The notes beneath the pieces were generated by a model. It had not been told where the DNA came from. It did not search any database and saw only the letters and a list, made by a program, of their open reading frames with translations. Below, one piece after another: positions 36,077 through 45,320 of a DNA stretch of 64,000 bases. The position numbers were made by a program, and so were the translations under genes. Position 1 is the first letter of the stretch; every line of letters begins with the position of its first letter. Source of the stretch: Methanocaldococcus villosus KIN24-T80 (GTDB lineage Archaea; AGJL01; Methanococci; Methanococcales; Methanocaldococcaceae); NCBI RefSeq assembly GCF_000371805.1, contig NZ_AQUK01000001.1, positions 818,268 through 882,267 of the forward strand, given 5' to 3'.

Positions 36077-37095
36077 ATGAGGATTAGGCCATTACTATCC
36101 ATCTGTATTCCTACATACAATAGGGCGAGATATCTCAAGGATGCATTAGATTCTATAATAAAACAAATAAATGAAAATAATAAAGATAAAGTTGAAATAT
36201 GTATTTCAGATAATGCATCTGAAGATAATACTGAAGAGTTAATTAAAGAATATCAAAAAAAATCCCCAATACCAATAATATACCATAGGAATAAAAAAAA
36301 TATGGGCGCTGATTATAATTATTTAAAAGTCGTTGAAATTGCCAATGGTGAGTATTGTTGGTTATTGGGGAGTGATGATATTATTGAAGATGGTGGAATA
36401 GATACTGTTTTAAGTGAGATTGAAAAAAATAAAGATGTGGATATTTTTTATACTAATGTTCAAAAGTATGATATCACCTTAAGAAAAAAGGTAAAAGATA
36501 AGTTGGCAGATAGATTAACAATATTAGAAGATACTACTGCGAAGGGATTTTTAGAATATTCAAAAAAATTACCACCTGCTGGAGGATATATATCAAACTT
36601 AATATTTAAGAGAAAAGCATGGAACTCTGTGCCAAATAAGAATAAATACATAGGAACTGCTTATGTTCATTTCTACATATTTATTACCTTACTTAATAGA
36701 GGTTCCAAGATTAAATTTATCCCGTATAAATTAGTGGGACAAAGATTAGAAAATGATTCATTTATAAGAGAAGTGGGAGGTAAATATAATAGACTTATAT
36801 TAGATTTTAACACATTAGATATTTTCAAAGAGGTTTTTGGGAACACTCTAGGGAATATGAGATCTTCAAAAAAGAATTATTAAATTTTTTTGTTAAAAGT
36901 TTAATTTCTTTAAAATTGTCAAAAGATTACAAAGTTAAATATAATTTTAAAGTTTTCCTTAAATTTGTTAATTATTATAAAGAAAATTTAGATTTCTATT
37001 TCAAAATAATACCGATACTTTTAACACCTTCACTTATGTTTAGAATAGCAAGAAAGGTATATACAAAATTAGGTTTAAAATATTATAGGGATTAA
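36077..37095 (+). pseudogene. GT2-family glycosyltransferase (tandem copy 2) with a single-base frameshift
   Basis: Same N-terminal 120 residues as the previous gene, then its own C-terminal domain. The ATG frame stops at 36883 (268 residues). The adjacent frame then continues in register with the family: EHSREYEIFKKELLNFFVKS, running to TAA 37093-37095. One missing G in the GGG at 36839-36841 would restore a protein of about 339 residues, similar in length to copy 1. It could be a true mutation, a phase-variable tract or a sequencing error. The next gene starts 2 bp after the restored stop, which supports the longer frame. Confidence 0.8.
36088..36448 (+). repeat. 361-bp direct repeat, copy 2 (GT2 catalytic domain)
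   Basis: Second copy of the segment at 35074-35434. Identity begins at GCCATTACTATCC, a few codons after each start, and ends within a T run, where this copy has six T against five. Confidence 0.93.
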
Positions 37096-37096
37096 A

Positions 37097-38152
37097 ATGA
37101 AAATCTTAATAATTGCACTTTCAGGAATTGGAAATTTAATTATGGCTTTTCCAATGATAAATATACTAAAAAAAAATTATCCTAACTCAAAAATTGATTT
37201 TTTAGTAGCGCTAAGAGGTACAAGAGAAGTATTAGAAAATCAGCCATTTGTAAATAAAATTTTTGTTCTAAAAAATCAATCTATAAGAAGTTTATTGTTA
37301 GATAATTATACAAAGGCTATAATAAAACTATTAAAAACAAATAATTATGACATAGCAATAACTATATATCCGTCTCAAGGAATTTTTTCCGCATTACTAA
37401 TGAAGTTGATTAAAGCAAAAATTAGAATTCAACATAAATATAACTTTAAAATCTTTGAAAATATAGATTGGTTTTTAACATATTCACCAAAAATAGAAAA
37501 CAAACATAGTGTGTATATAAATTTGGATCTAATAAAATACTTAAATGTAAAATATAAAGATGAAGATATTCGATATTCATATTATTTAACACAAAAAGAA
37601 ATCAAATTTGCTAATAAGTTTTTAGATAAACAAAATCTAAAAGACGAGTTCATTATAGGCATTCATCCTGGTGGAAAAAGTGATATGGTTTGGAAAAGAT
37701 GGGGTATTAAAAAATGGAAAAAATTAATTGACCTATTAAATAGTGAATATAAAAATAAAATTAAATTTTTAATATTTTTGGGTCCTGATGAAATTATATA
37801 TGAAAAGTATTTTCGAAATCATGATAATGTAATTATAATAAAAAACATTCCATTAAAATATGTAATTTCATTAATAAGTAAATGTAATTACTTTATAAGC
37901 AATGATAGTGGACTATCCCATTGTGCATCTCTATTTAATATTCCACAAAGTGTAATTTTTGGAGGAACAAGTTACATACATACAGCACCTTTCTCAAACA
38001 AAGTTAATATTATAACTCCCCCAAACTACGAAATATATTATATACCTTATTATGGTTTTATTAAAAAACCAAAAAATTTGCTAATGAATTTAGAACCTGA
38101 AGATGCTTTTGAATCAATAAAAACACATATAAAAACCTTAAATCTGATCTAA
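37097..38152 (+). CDS. GT9-family glycosyltransferase (heptosyltransferase-like)
   Basis: A 351-residue GT-B enzyme of the ADP-heptose:glycan transferase family. N-terminal ILIIALSGIGNLIMAFPMINIL, the donor-side GIHPGGKSDMVWKRWGIKKW and the C-terminal ISNDSGLSHCASLFNIPQSVIFGGTS are typical of RfaF/WaaC-like proteins. It is the last gene of the plus-strand glycan cluster and one of three GT9 genes in the island, which also encodes ADP-heptose synthesis. Use of ADP-heptose is a reasonable inference but unproven. Confidence 0.85.
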   Translation: MKILIIALSGIGNLIMAFPMINILKKNYPNSKIDFLVALRGTREVLENQPFVNKIFVLKNQSIRSLLLDNYTKAIIKLLKTNNYDIAITIYPSQGIFSALLMKLIKAKIRIQHKYNFKIFENIDWFLTYSPKIENKHSVYINLDLIKYLNVKYKDEDIRYSYYLTQKEIKFANKFLDKQNLKDEFIIGIHPGGKSDMVWKRWGIKKWKKLIDLLNSEYKNKIKFLIFLGPDEIIYEKYFRNHDNVIIIKNIPLKYVISLISKCNYFISNDSGLSHCASLFNIPQSVIFGGTSYIHTAPFSNKVNIITPPNYEIYYIPYYGFIKKPKNLLMNLEPEDAFESIKTHIKTLNLI

Positions 38153-38266
38153 TAATTTTATAATACCTTTATAAATGGCCTGTAATTATTCAGTAGCTTA
38201 TATTTTTTTGTTTTTGTTCTTTCATTTGCCCCCATCAAATTTTTTAATCGTCTTTTATAAAAAGAT

Positions 38267-38998
38267 TCAATTATGTTTGTAAGAATTGTTCTTTTTTATT
38301 GCATAAATGAATTCAGCAAATCCAAACAGATCCCAAAAAATACTCGCTTTTGAATAGTTATAAAAAATAGATTCAATTAATCTAAAAGGGATTAATGATA
38401 TCATTAATGGATTCCGTACAACACCTGCTTTAATAATTCTAAAATTATTTTTTAATAATACGTTTCCGATTTCTTGTATTGAGTATATCCTTTTATGTGT
38501 TGGATCATCACAAAAATTCAAGGTTCCCTTCATAGATGGTAAACTTAAGCTTCGAACACCAGGATATTCTATATAAAAACCACCTCCTTCTTTTAATTTC
38601 TTACATAAAACACTTACTACCTCCAACCCATTCTCCAAGTGTTCAATCACATGATTCATCATTATAAAATCAAAAAAATTATTTTTTAATTTTTTATCCA
38701 ATATTTCTAATTCTTTTTCTAAATCTATCTTAATAAAACGCATCCGACTATATTTTTTATCTAGAGAATCTTTAATATCTATTTTATCAATACCATAATA
38801 TTCAACTTTTGTTGAAAATAGTGCTTCTATTACTTTAGGACTATGTACACCGCAACCAACATCCAAGAGTCTTATTTTACTTTTTTTGTTTGATTTAATA
38901 TATTTTCTTAAATAAATATATCTATTGCTAGCATACAATCTAAGAAAATTTTTAATATGCGATAGTTCTTTTTGAAATATAAAGGTCATATGTATCAC
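38267..38998 (-). CDS. Class I SAM-dependent methyltransferase
   Basis: 243 residues with a standard Rossmann methyltransferase core: motif I LLDVGCGVHSPKVIEAL, FIKIDLEKELEIL, and post-I/IV block FDFIMMNHVIEHLENGLEV, then LKEGGGFYIEYPG. Probably methylates a sugar or lipid-linked glycan. The 3' end may be frameshifted: deleting one A from the A run near 38301-38306 would extend the protein by about 35 residues into the spacer. It ends the minus-strand glycan operon. Confidence 0.8.
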   Translation of the reverse strand: MIHMTFIFQKELSHIKNFLRLYASNRYIYLRKYIKSNKKSKIRLLDVGCGVHSPKVIEALFSTKVEYYGIDKIDIKDSLDKKYSRMRFIKIDLEKELEILDKKLKNNFFDFIMMNHVIEHLENGLEVVSVLCKKLKEGGGFYIEYPGVRSLSLPSMKGTLNFCDDPTHKRIYSIQEIGNVLLKNNFRIIKAGVVRNPLMISLIPFRLIESIFYNYSKASIFWDLFGFAEFIYAIKKNNSYKHN

Positions 38999-39026
38999 CT
39001 CTTTTTATGTTTTTTTATAAATACCA

Positions 39027-40271
39027 TTATAATATTTTTTTAATCGACGCCATAAACATTCCATAATAATCGTATCTTCCTAATTTAAACTCCTTTATTT
39101 TATTTTTATTTTCTTCAAATTTTTCAATCTCTTTTATAAAATTTTCGATTTTTGGTTCAACATAAACTCCACATTTTAACCAATCTATAACTTCAGGAAT
39201 TCCTCCTCTATTACTTCCAATAACATAACATCCATTATACGCTCCTTCCATAACAACCCTGCCAAATGGTTCATGCCAAAGGGAAGGCACTAATAAGATA
39301 TCAGATGCTCGATAAAAATGTTTAATTTTTGAAATTGGCAAATATCCACAGTAAATGATGTTATCTTTACTATTTTTTAAAAACAGTTCTTTTAAGATTC
39401 CATCTCCTATAACTACAAACAAATAATCTTCCAGTTTTTCAGCAATTTTAGGGATTAAGTGTGCTCCTTTTTTCTCTATTAAACTTCCTACAAATAAAAT
39501 AATTTTTTTATTTTTTGGTAGATTTAATAATTTTCTTGTTTCTTCTTTAGAAAGATTAGAAACAATATCATAAGATATTGGGTTATATATGACTTCTATT
39601 TTATTCTCATCAACCCCTAAAATATTGACATACTGTTGCTTAACAAATTTACTTATTGCAATCAATAAATCAAAGGAGGATAATTTAGATAGAATTTTGA
39701 TTCTTTTTTTCATTTCTAATAATAAAAGTTTATTAATAATTCCTTTAGTATACATACAGCTACTCAAATTATTTGTAGAACAGCCACTACAAAGATTACC
39801 ATTATTTTCTAAACCTCTATTATAACAAAATAAGCCGAAATCTCTTAAATGAGCTATTTTTTTAGCAGATGTTTTTATACAATTCAAAGCCAGAATTGAT
39901 TCTAAATTGTTAGCATGAATTATGTCAAAATTATCTTTTTTCAAAATTTTTTCAACATTTTTTCTGATCTCATAAGATGAATAATTGATATATTGATTCA
40001 AAAATAAATAAAAAAATGGTTTTGTTTTTTTATAAATTTTATGAGAAGTTTTTTCCTTTTTTTTAAATAGGAAGCTTCTAAAAGATTTAAATCTTATAAT
40101 TTTTAAATTATCATTTTCTTCAATTTCAGTTTTAAATGAATTATAATTTGGTGTTAAAACTGTAACCTCATGATCATGTTTTACAAGTTCATCAACTAAA
40201 ATTTTTAGACTAATTTCAGCTCCACCCATAACAAAAGGTGGAAAATACTCAGCTACAAAGAGGAATTTCAT
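39027..40271 (-). CDS. GT4-family glycosyltransferase
   Basis: A retaining GT-B enzyme of 414 residues. Acceptor-side start FVAEYFPPFVMGGAEISLKIL, donor-side KIILFVGSLIEKKGAHLIPKI, and the LLVPSLWHEPFGRVVMEGAYNGC motif carrying the family's EX7E. An insertion with CSGCSTNNLSSCMYTKG in the middle is cysteine-rich and may bind metal. The start follows GTGATATA. Its first 55 codons are duplicated at 41786. Donor unknown. Confidence 0.87.
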   Translation of the reverse strand: MKFLFVAEYFPPFVMGGAEISLKILVDELVKHDHEVTVLTPNYNSFKTEIEENDNLKIIRFKSFRSFLFKKKEKTSHKIYKKTKPFFYLFLNQYINYSSYEIRKNVEKILKKDNFDIIHANNLESILALNCIKTSAKKIAHLRDFGLFCYNRGLENNGNLCSGCSTNNLSSCMYTKGIINKLLLLEMKKRIKILSKLSSFDLLIAISKFVKQQYVNILGVDENKIEVIYNPISYDIVSNLSKEETRKLLNLPKNKKIILFVGSLIEKKGAHLIPKIAEKLEDYLFVVIGDGILKELFLKNSKDNIIYCGYLPISKIKHFYRASDILLVPSLWHEPFGRVVMEGAYNGCYVIGSNRGGIPEVIDWLKCGVYVEPKIENFIKEIEKFEENKNKIKEFKLGRYDYYGMFMASIKKIL

Positions 40272-40280
40272 TATATCACT
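40108..40280. repeat. 173-bp direct repeat, copy 1 (GT4 5' end)
   Basis: The start region of the GT4 gene recurs at 41623-41795 at an offset of 1515 bp with no difference noticed. It includes the start codon, about 8 bp of leader and the first 54 codons. Confidence 0.9.
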
Positions 40281-41202
40281 TTAAGACGGTTATATAATTA
40301 TTTTTCTTTAGCCATTTGACATAATCTTTAACAGCGTCTTCAAAAGTCCATTTTGGTTTATATCCAAGATATTTTTTAGCCTTAGTTAGATCAGCTTCTG
40401 TATGGTTTTGGTAAAACTCCCCATATGGATTATCAATATATTCAGGTTCATATTCAAATCCTAAAATACTATTTAAAACTTCAATAATATGGTTAAAACT
40501 TACAGCTCTTCCAGTGCCAGCATTTACTATGCAACTTTCTTTAGCTTTCATAGCAAGTAAGTTTATATTTACAATATCCTTTACGTAAACTTGATCTCTT
40601 TTTTGTTCCCCCCACTTAAAAATTCTTGGTCTTTTTCCTTCTAACATCTGTTTCATCAATTGCCAAACCATAGAAGCCATTTTACCTTTAAATTGCTCTC
40701 TTGGTCCAAATACGTTAAAATACCTTAAACCTACTATATGAGCATCAGGATATTTTTCCATATACCTCTTTGCTATACAATCACATATCCACTTTGAAAA
40801 ACCATAAATATTATTTGGCTTTCCAGCATCTTCCTCTTTTTGAGGTGCTGGAGCATTTCCATAAGTAGCAGCTGAAGAAGCGTAGATAAATATTATATTG
40901 TTTTCAATAGCAAAATTTAAGAATCTTTTAAACCCTTCTGTATTTATTTTCATCATAAGTCTTTGATCAGATACAGTTGTGTCTGTTATCGCAGCTTGAT
41001 GGAATATTATATCAACATCTTTAAATTGATTTAAATCTACATCTAAAATACTTTCAGAAATTATATCCCCTTCAAAACCTATAAGATTCTTAAAATGTCC
41101 CGAAGAGAAATCATCTAAAACTACTACTTCATAATTTTTTTGCAATGTTAGAGCAAGATTTGAACCTATAAAACCAGCCCCTCCAGTTATTAAAACTTTC
41201 AT
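40276..41202 (-). CDS. hldD: ADP-glyceromanno-heptose 6-epimerase (HldD-like)
   Basis: Predicted to epimerise ADP-D-glycero-D-manno-heptose to the L-glycero form. An extended SDR of about 308 residues: ITGGAGFIGSNLALTL, the HldD-like FHQAAITDTTVSDQRLMMKI, ASSAATYGNAP, the catalytic YGFSKWICD and YFNVFGPREQFKGKMASMVW, the last of which is diagnostic of HldD among epimerases. TTG 41217 opens the frame, but ATG 41202 after GGAGGGGGATAAA is the start. It completes the heptose pathway with the genes at 45.3-47.9 kb. Confidence 0.88.
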   Translation of the reverse strand: MKVLITGGAGFIGSNLALTLQKNYEVVVLDDFSSGHFKNLIGFEGDIISESILDVDLNQFKDVDIIFHQAAITDTTVSDQRLMMKINTEGFKRFLNFAIENNIIFIYASSAATYGNAPAPQKEEDAGKPNNIYGFSKWICDCIAKRYMEKYPDAHIVGLRYFNVFGPREQFKGKMASMVWQLMKQMLEGKRPRIFKWGEQKRDQVYVKDIVNINLLAMKAKESCIVNAGTGRAVSFNHIIEVLNSILGFEYEPEYIDNPYGEFYQNHTEADLTKAKKYLGYKPKWTFEDAVKDYVKWLKKNNYITVLK

Positions 41203-41261
41203 TTTATCCCCCTCCAATCTATATAATTTTTATAGTTTTTATTAATCACTTTTAAAATTTA

Positions 41262-41786
41262 TTATATTAACAAGCTTTTATAAACCTCTTCAATTTTATC
41301 AACCAATTTTTCCCATGTAAACATTTTTTCAACTTTTTCCTTCCATTTTTTCCCATTCTTTTTGCAACATCTTTATTTTTTAAAAGATATGTTATTTTTT
41401 CACTTAATTCATATATGCCTCTTTATTTTACTAAAAATCCATTAAAGCCATTATCAACAACTTCAACAACTCCTCCTGATTTATATGCAATTACTGGTTT
41501 ATAGCAAGCATTTGCTTCTATTAACAATATTCCAAACCCCTCTCTTGTAGATTGGAGAACTAAAAATTCTGATTCTTTTATTTTTTAATAACATCTCTAT
41601 ATTCATCTAATTTTCCAAAAATTTATCATTTTCTTCAATTTCAGTTTTAAATGAATTATAATTTGGTGTTAAAACTGTAACCTCATGATCATGTTTTACA
41701 AGTTCATCAACTAAAATTTTTAGACTAATTTCAGCTCCACCCATAACAAAAGGTGGAAAATACTCAGCTACAAAGAGGAATTTCAT
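41262..41786 (-). pseudogene. Chimeric, frameshifted GT4 glycosyltransferase remnant
   Basis: Begins with the same start and about 54 codons as the GT4 gene at 40271. It then jumps to unrelated sequence that in shifting frames gives the donor-side half of another GT4: EFLVLQSTREGFGILLIEAN, PVIAYKSGGVVEVVDNGFNG and a normal C-terminus WEKLVDKIEEVYKSLLI before TAA at 41262. The middle (about 200 residues) is deleted. It is therefore a fusion of two different GT4 genes and is not translatable. It occupies the whole 600-bp gap between hldD and the next GT9 gene. Confidence 0.85.
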
Positions 41787-41795
41787 TATATCACC
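41623..41795. repeat. 173-bp direct repeat, copy 2 (GT4 5' end)
   Basis: Second copy of the 40108-40280 segment, at the head of the chimeric GT4 pseudogene. Confidence 0.9.
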
Positions 41796-41824
41796 TATTT
41801 ATATAACTCAAAATTAAATTAAAT

Positions 41825-42862
41825 TTAATTTGTCATTTTGAAAATAAAATCCAGAACTTCTTCAACTTTTATTTCTCTCATACATTTCTTTTTGTAAGGA
41901 CACGGATTTGGATGTCTACCATATAAATCATAACATGGATTACAACCAACTTGTTTCCATAAATAAATGCTTTCTTTATGTAATGGTGCTTTTTCAGAAG
42001 GATGAGTAGGTCCAAATATACTAATAATTTTTTCATTTACTGCTGCTGCTAAATGCATAGGTCCGCTATCATTACAAACTACAACATCACATTTTTTTAA
42101 TAATGATGCACTTTCTTTTAATGTTGTTTTTCCAACTGTGGAGAAACATCTGACTTCTTTTAATATTTTTTCTTCAATGCTTCTATCAGTTTTACCACCA
42201 ATTAACAAAACTTCATATTCATTTTCTTTTAATTTTTTTATTAATTCTATATATTTTATAATATCCCACCTTCTTAAATCGTCATTGCCAATACCTGGAT
42301 TATTAGCTCCACCAGGGCAAACACCAATAACTGTTTTATTGTTTAAATTATTAACTCTCCAAAATTTCTCGGCAAATTCCATTTCTTTTTCACTTAAAAA
42401 TATATCCATTTTCCAATCATCATAATTTGGTTCAATTTCTAACCCATTCAATAGATCTAAATAATAAAAAATTTCATGTTTTCTTCCAAAATAAGGAACT
42501 TTATGTGTTAAAAATCTTCCTTCACCAAACCTATCAAATCCTACTCTCTTTTTAATACCACTCAGAAAAGCAGTTAAATTAAAAATCCAATGTTTATCTA
42601 ACACTATAACTATATCATAATCTCTTTTTCTAATCTTAAATATTAATCTCAACCATTTATTAATATCTTTTTTGATGAATATATATTCATCAAAATTATA
42701 CAAATTATTTAAATAAATATTTCCTTCTAAAACTGCATGTGCATGTTTTCCAATTAAATAATCAATCTGTGCATTTGGGAAATTTTTTCTAAGTTGTCTA
42801 ATTAAAGGAGTGGTCATTAAAGCATCTCCTATAGCTCCAATTTTAAACAATAAAATTTTCAT
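41825..42862 (-). CDS. GT9-family glycosyltransferase (heptosyltransferase-like)
   Basis: 345 residues in the ADP-heptose transferase family: ILLFKIGAIGDALMTTPLIRQLRKNFP at the N-terminus, IGVCPGGANNPGIGNDDLRRW around the donor loop, VVVCNDSGPMHLAAAVNEKI, and a C-terminal CNPCYDLYGRHPNPCPYKKKCM segment. The N-terminal IGDA motif is close to bacterial WaaC/WaaF. The Cys-rich tail also occurs in the GT9 at 43541. Start after GGTGAAAAA. Part of the minus-strand operon with the heptose genes. Confidence 0.9.
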   Translation of the reverse strand: MKILLFKIGAIGDALMTTPLIRQLRKNFPNAQIDYLIGKHAHAVLEGNIYLNNLYNFDEYIFIKKDINKWLRLIFKIRKRDYDIVIVLDKHWIFNLTAFLSGIKKRVGFDRFGEGRFLTHKVPYFGRKHEIFYYLDLLNGLEIEPNYDDWKMDIFLSEKEMEFAEKFWRVNNLNNKTVIGVCPGGANNPGIGNDDLRRWDIIKYIELIKKLKENEYEVLLIGGKTDRSIEEKILKEVRCFSTVGKTTLKESASLLKKCDVVVCNDSGPMHLAAAVNEKIISIFGPTHPSEKAPLHKESIYLWKQVGCNPCYDLYGRHPNPCPYKKKCMREIKVEEVLDFIFKMTN

Positions 42863-43539
42863 TTTTTCACCTTACAAATCCAACATTGAGTTAATGCCAG
42901 GCTAGGAAATATCTTCTCTAAAAAAGGAATATATAGATCATCTTTAATAAAAACCTTCCCTACAAAAAGTTTCACTGGTTTGAAGCCATAATACTCCAAT
43001 AAATATTTTAGTCCTTTAATTGTAAAGCCATTTACATGTTCTCTATTATTAGTTGGTTCTCCTCTTCTCAATCCTATCTGAATCTTCGCAGTATGCCAAG
43101 TCGAGGGATTATAACCCAATAGTAGAGATATTCTTTCATGTAATGCAGCTAAGTTTGGAGTACTTACAACAAAATACCCATTAGGAGACAAGATTCTTTT
43201 AATCTCAATCAACAGATCATCAATTTCAAAAATATGTTCTAATACTTGATTAGCAGTAATTAAATCAACACTATTATCTTCAAATGGAATTTTATCTTTA
43301 TTTAAATCTAATAAAAAGCATTTAATCCCCTTCTCTTTACATGATATAACTAAATTTTTGTCATATTCTATTCCATAAACATTATTTATCGGAATATTAA
43401 AAACTTTTTTTATTTTTAATGTTAAATGTCCATCTCCACATCCTATATCTACCATATTTTTAGGATTAAATCCTTTATTTTTTAGAAAATAAAGAGCTTT
43501 TAAAAACAATATTTTATCTATCTCTCTATAATGCTTCAT
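42859..43539 (-). CDS. Class I SAM-dependent methyltransferase
   Basis: 226 residues with MVDIGCGDGHLTLKIKKVF (motif I), NKDKIPFEDNSVDLITANQVLEHI and LSPNGYFVVSTPNLAALHERISLLLGYNPS, the pattern of glycan-tailoring or ubiE-like methyltransferases. It lies between two GT9 genes; its stop overlaps the next start by 4 bp (ATGA) and it follows the upstream gene by 1 bp, so all three are coupled. Likely acts on the same glycan. Confidence 0.85.
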   Translation of the reverse strand: MKHYREIDKILFLKALYFLKNKGFNPKNMVDIGCGDGHLTLKIKKVFNIPINNVYGIEYDKNLVISCKEKGIKCFLLDLNKDKIPFEDNSVDLITANQVLEHIFEIDDLLIEIKRILSPNGYFVVSTPNLAALHERISLLLGYNPSTWHTAKIQIGLRRGEPTNNREHVNGFTIKGLKYLLEYYGFKPVKLFVGKVFIKDDLYIPFLEKIFPSLALTQCWICKVKK

Positions 43540-43540
43540 T

Positions 43541-44650
43541 TTATCCCCTTCTTATTTCATCCAAAACATCTTTAACCTCTATCATATCCATACATTTCCC
43601 ATTTAACTTACATTTTTTAAATTCTCCTTTATGAACATTTATGCATGGAGAACAATCTAAATCTTTAGCTTTATAGATTGCTATATTTTTCTCTCCAAAA
43701 GGTGCAAATCTTTCTGGTAAGTTAGGGCCAAATAAACCTATAGTTTTAGTCCCCATTGCAGCACTTAGATGCATAGGTCCTGTATCATTGGAAATAAAAA
43801 TTTCAAACTTCTTTAATAAGTAGGCAAATTCTCCTAAGTTAGTTTTTCCTGCAAAATTTAAGACTTTATTTTTATATTTTTTATCTATCAAGCTTAGTAT
43901 TTCTTCATTTATGCCATAGTCATTTTTACTTCCAGTTAAAATAATATAAAAACCATTTTCAACTAATTTTTCAATTAATTTTGCAAATTTTTCCTTTTTC
44001 CAACTTCTCCAAGGAGCAGTTTCAGCAGTCCCACAATGAATGCCAATTAATTTTTTATTATTTAAATTATATTTTTTTAATAAATTTTCTACTTTGTCAA
44101 TATCTTTTTTATTATACTTTAAAGGAACTAATCTTTTTGGTTTATACTCTATACCTAATGGTTTTAATAAATTACAAAAATTGTAAACAGCATGTATTTT
44201 ATCATTATATTTGATCTTAAAATCGTAAATCTTACTCCTAAAAAGTCCGTCGAACCCAATAACATACTTACCTAAAAACCAACCCAATATAGCTGAAATG
44301 TTAAGATAGGGTTCTGTATCAATAACTACATCATATTTTTTAAAATTCTTTAAAATCTTCCAAAAATTTTTTAAATCAATTATCTCATCAACAAAATCAA
44401 TATTTTCAAAAACACCCTTACTTCTCTTTGTTACTAAAATAGAAATGTTATAACCTTCTTCTTTTAACCTTTTTATCATTGGAAGAGTTAATAGACTCTC
44501 TCCTAAAGTCCATAATCTAATAATTAAAATACTTTTTGGATTTACATTTACTAAATTTTTATGTATTCTGGTTTTAAAAATTGATAAAAATAATATTATT
44601 AAATTTCCAATATATCTATCAATACTTCTTAATATTGAAATTATATTCAT
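43541..44650 (-). CDS. GT9-family glycosyltransferase (heptosyltransferase-like)
   Basis: About 369 residues: a hydrophobic N-terminal stretch (IISILRSIDRYIGNLIILFL) that may anchor it, then SILIIRLWTLGESLLTLPMIKRL, IGIHCGTAETAPWRSWKKEKFAKL, ISNDTGPMHLSAAMGTKTIGLFG and a C-terminal CSPCINVHKGEFKKCKLNGKC segment like that of the GT9 at 41825. The frame is open up to 44986, but that part derives partly from an IS relic; ATG 44650 after GTGAAAAT is the probable start. Confidence 0.85.
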   Translation of the reverse strand: MNIISILRSIDRYIGNLIILFLSIFKTRIHKNLVNVNPKSILIIRLWTLGESLLTLPMIKRLKEEGYNISILVTKRSKGVFENIDFVDEIIDLKNFWKILKNFKKYDVVIDTEPYLNISAILGWFLGKYVIGFDGLFRSKIYDFKIKYNDKIHAVYNFCNLLKPLGIEYKPKRLVPLKYNKKDIDKVENLLKKYNLNNKKLIGIHCGTAETAPWRSWKKEKFAKLIEKLVENGFYIILTGSKNDYGINEEILSLIDKKYKNKVLNFAGKTNLGEFAYLLKKFEIFISNDTGPMHLSAAMGTKTIGLFGPNLPERFAPFGEKNIAIYKAKDLDCSPCINVHKGEFKKCKLNGKCMDMIEVKDVLDEIRRG

Positions 44651-44930
44651 ATTTTCACATTTTAGGACTTTCTTTATCCTTTTTATCATCAAATACTCTA
44701 TAAACGTAATCTTTTCTTGCCAACATCTTAAGTATATAATTAGGTTTTTATATTCACTATAAAGGGATAGAAACTCTTTCATGTGTCTGATAACGCCTAA
44801 GTTCAATATTGGGTATTTACTCTTCAATACCCATATTGAACAAACCGATATGAAAACATTAACACTTTTAGAAACACTTTCTTTCCACAAATTCTTTAAA
44901 TACTTTACTACTCTTTTTATCGAAGGAAGA
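44651..44930. other. Spacer of mixed origin upstream of the GT9 gene
   Basis: About 280 bp with no convincing gene. The minus strand is open in the GT9 frame (KNLWKESVSKSVNVFISVCS and onward) but lacks a ribosome binding site and known motifs. Another minus frame gives short blocks such as FHIGLFNMGIEE and MLARKDYVYRVFDDKKDKE, broken by stops. It is probably decayed mobile DNA adjoining IS copy B. Confidence 0.35.
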
Positions 44931-45293
44931 CATTGATTTAGTTCCTTAAAGCAGTTGAGGAGTATAAAGGAACCAGTGCAGTGCATTTAGAGAAATACAT
45001 AGAGAATAAGCACAATATATATTCCACACAATCGTATATATACTATACTGAAGAAGTTCGACCTTATCCAGAAGGGAAAGAAGAAAAGAAAGAATTAGAC
45101 GAAAACCTTCGGTTTTCGTTGCTCGCCTGCTACGCAAGCGACAACCTGAAAAAATTCGTTGAATGGCACAACCAAATAAAACCACACCGTTTATTAAGTT
45201 TTAAAACCCATACGAAGTATACTTCGAAAATACCAAATGTAATAAAGAGGTGATAACATGAACATGAACAACGAAATAATTTCAGGATACAAC
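44931..45293 (+). mobile_element. Internally deleted IS481-like relic (copy B)
   Basis: Contains the part of the transposase from EIDLVLKAVEEYKG through the hairpin pair, nearly identical to copy A at 28800-29015. It then jumps to the C-terminal end (NLKKFVEWHNQIKPHRLLSF) that copy A lacks, and finishes with a right inverted repeat ACGAAATAATTTCAGGATAC (45271-45290) complementary to the left end of copy A. The catalytic DDE region is deleted and a one-base insertion breaks the frame. It separates gmhB from the GT9 gene in the minus-strand operon. Confidence 0.8.
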
Positions 45294-45320
45294 AATTTTT
45301 CCTTTAGGAGTATGTCATTA

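Noticed and set aside
35074-36448. CRISPR or tandem repeat array
   Set aside because: The repeat is a single duplication of coding sequence, not short repeats with spacers. No CRISPR-like array was seen anywhere in the window.
40276-41202. UDP-glucose 4-epimerase (GalE)
   Set aside because: AAITDTTVSDQ and FGPREQFKGKMASM are HldD-like, and the surrounding heptose genes favour HldD.
44651-44986. N-terminal extension of the GT9 gene (112 extra codons)
   Set aside because: No ribosome binding site, no family similarity, and its first part lies inside IS copy B; ATG 44650 has GTGA at normal distance.
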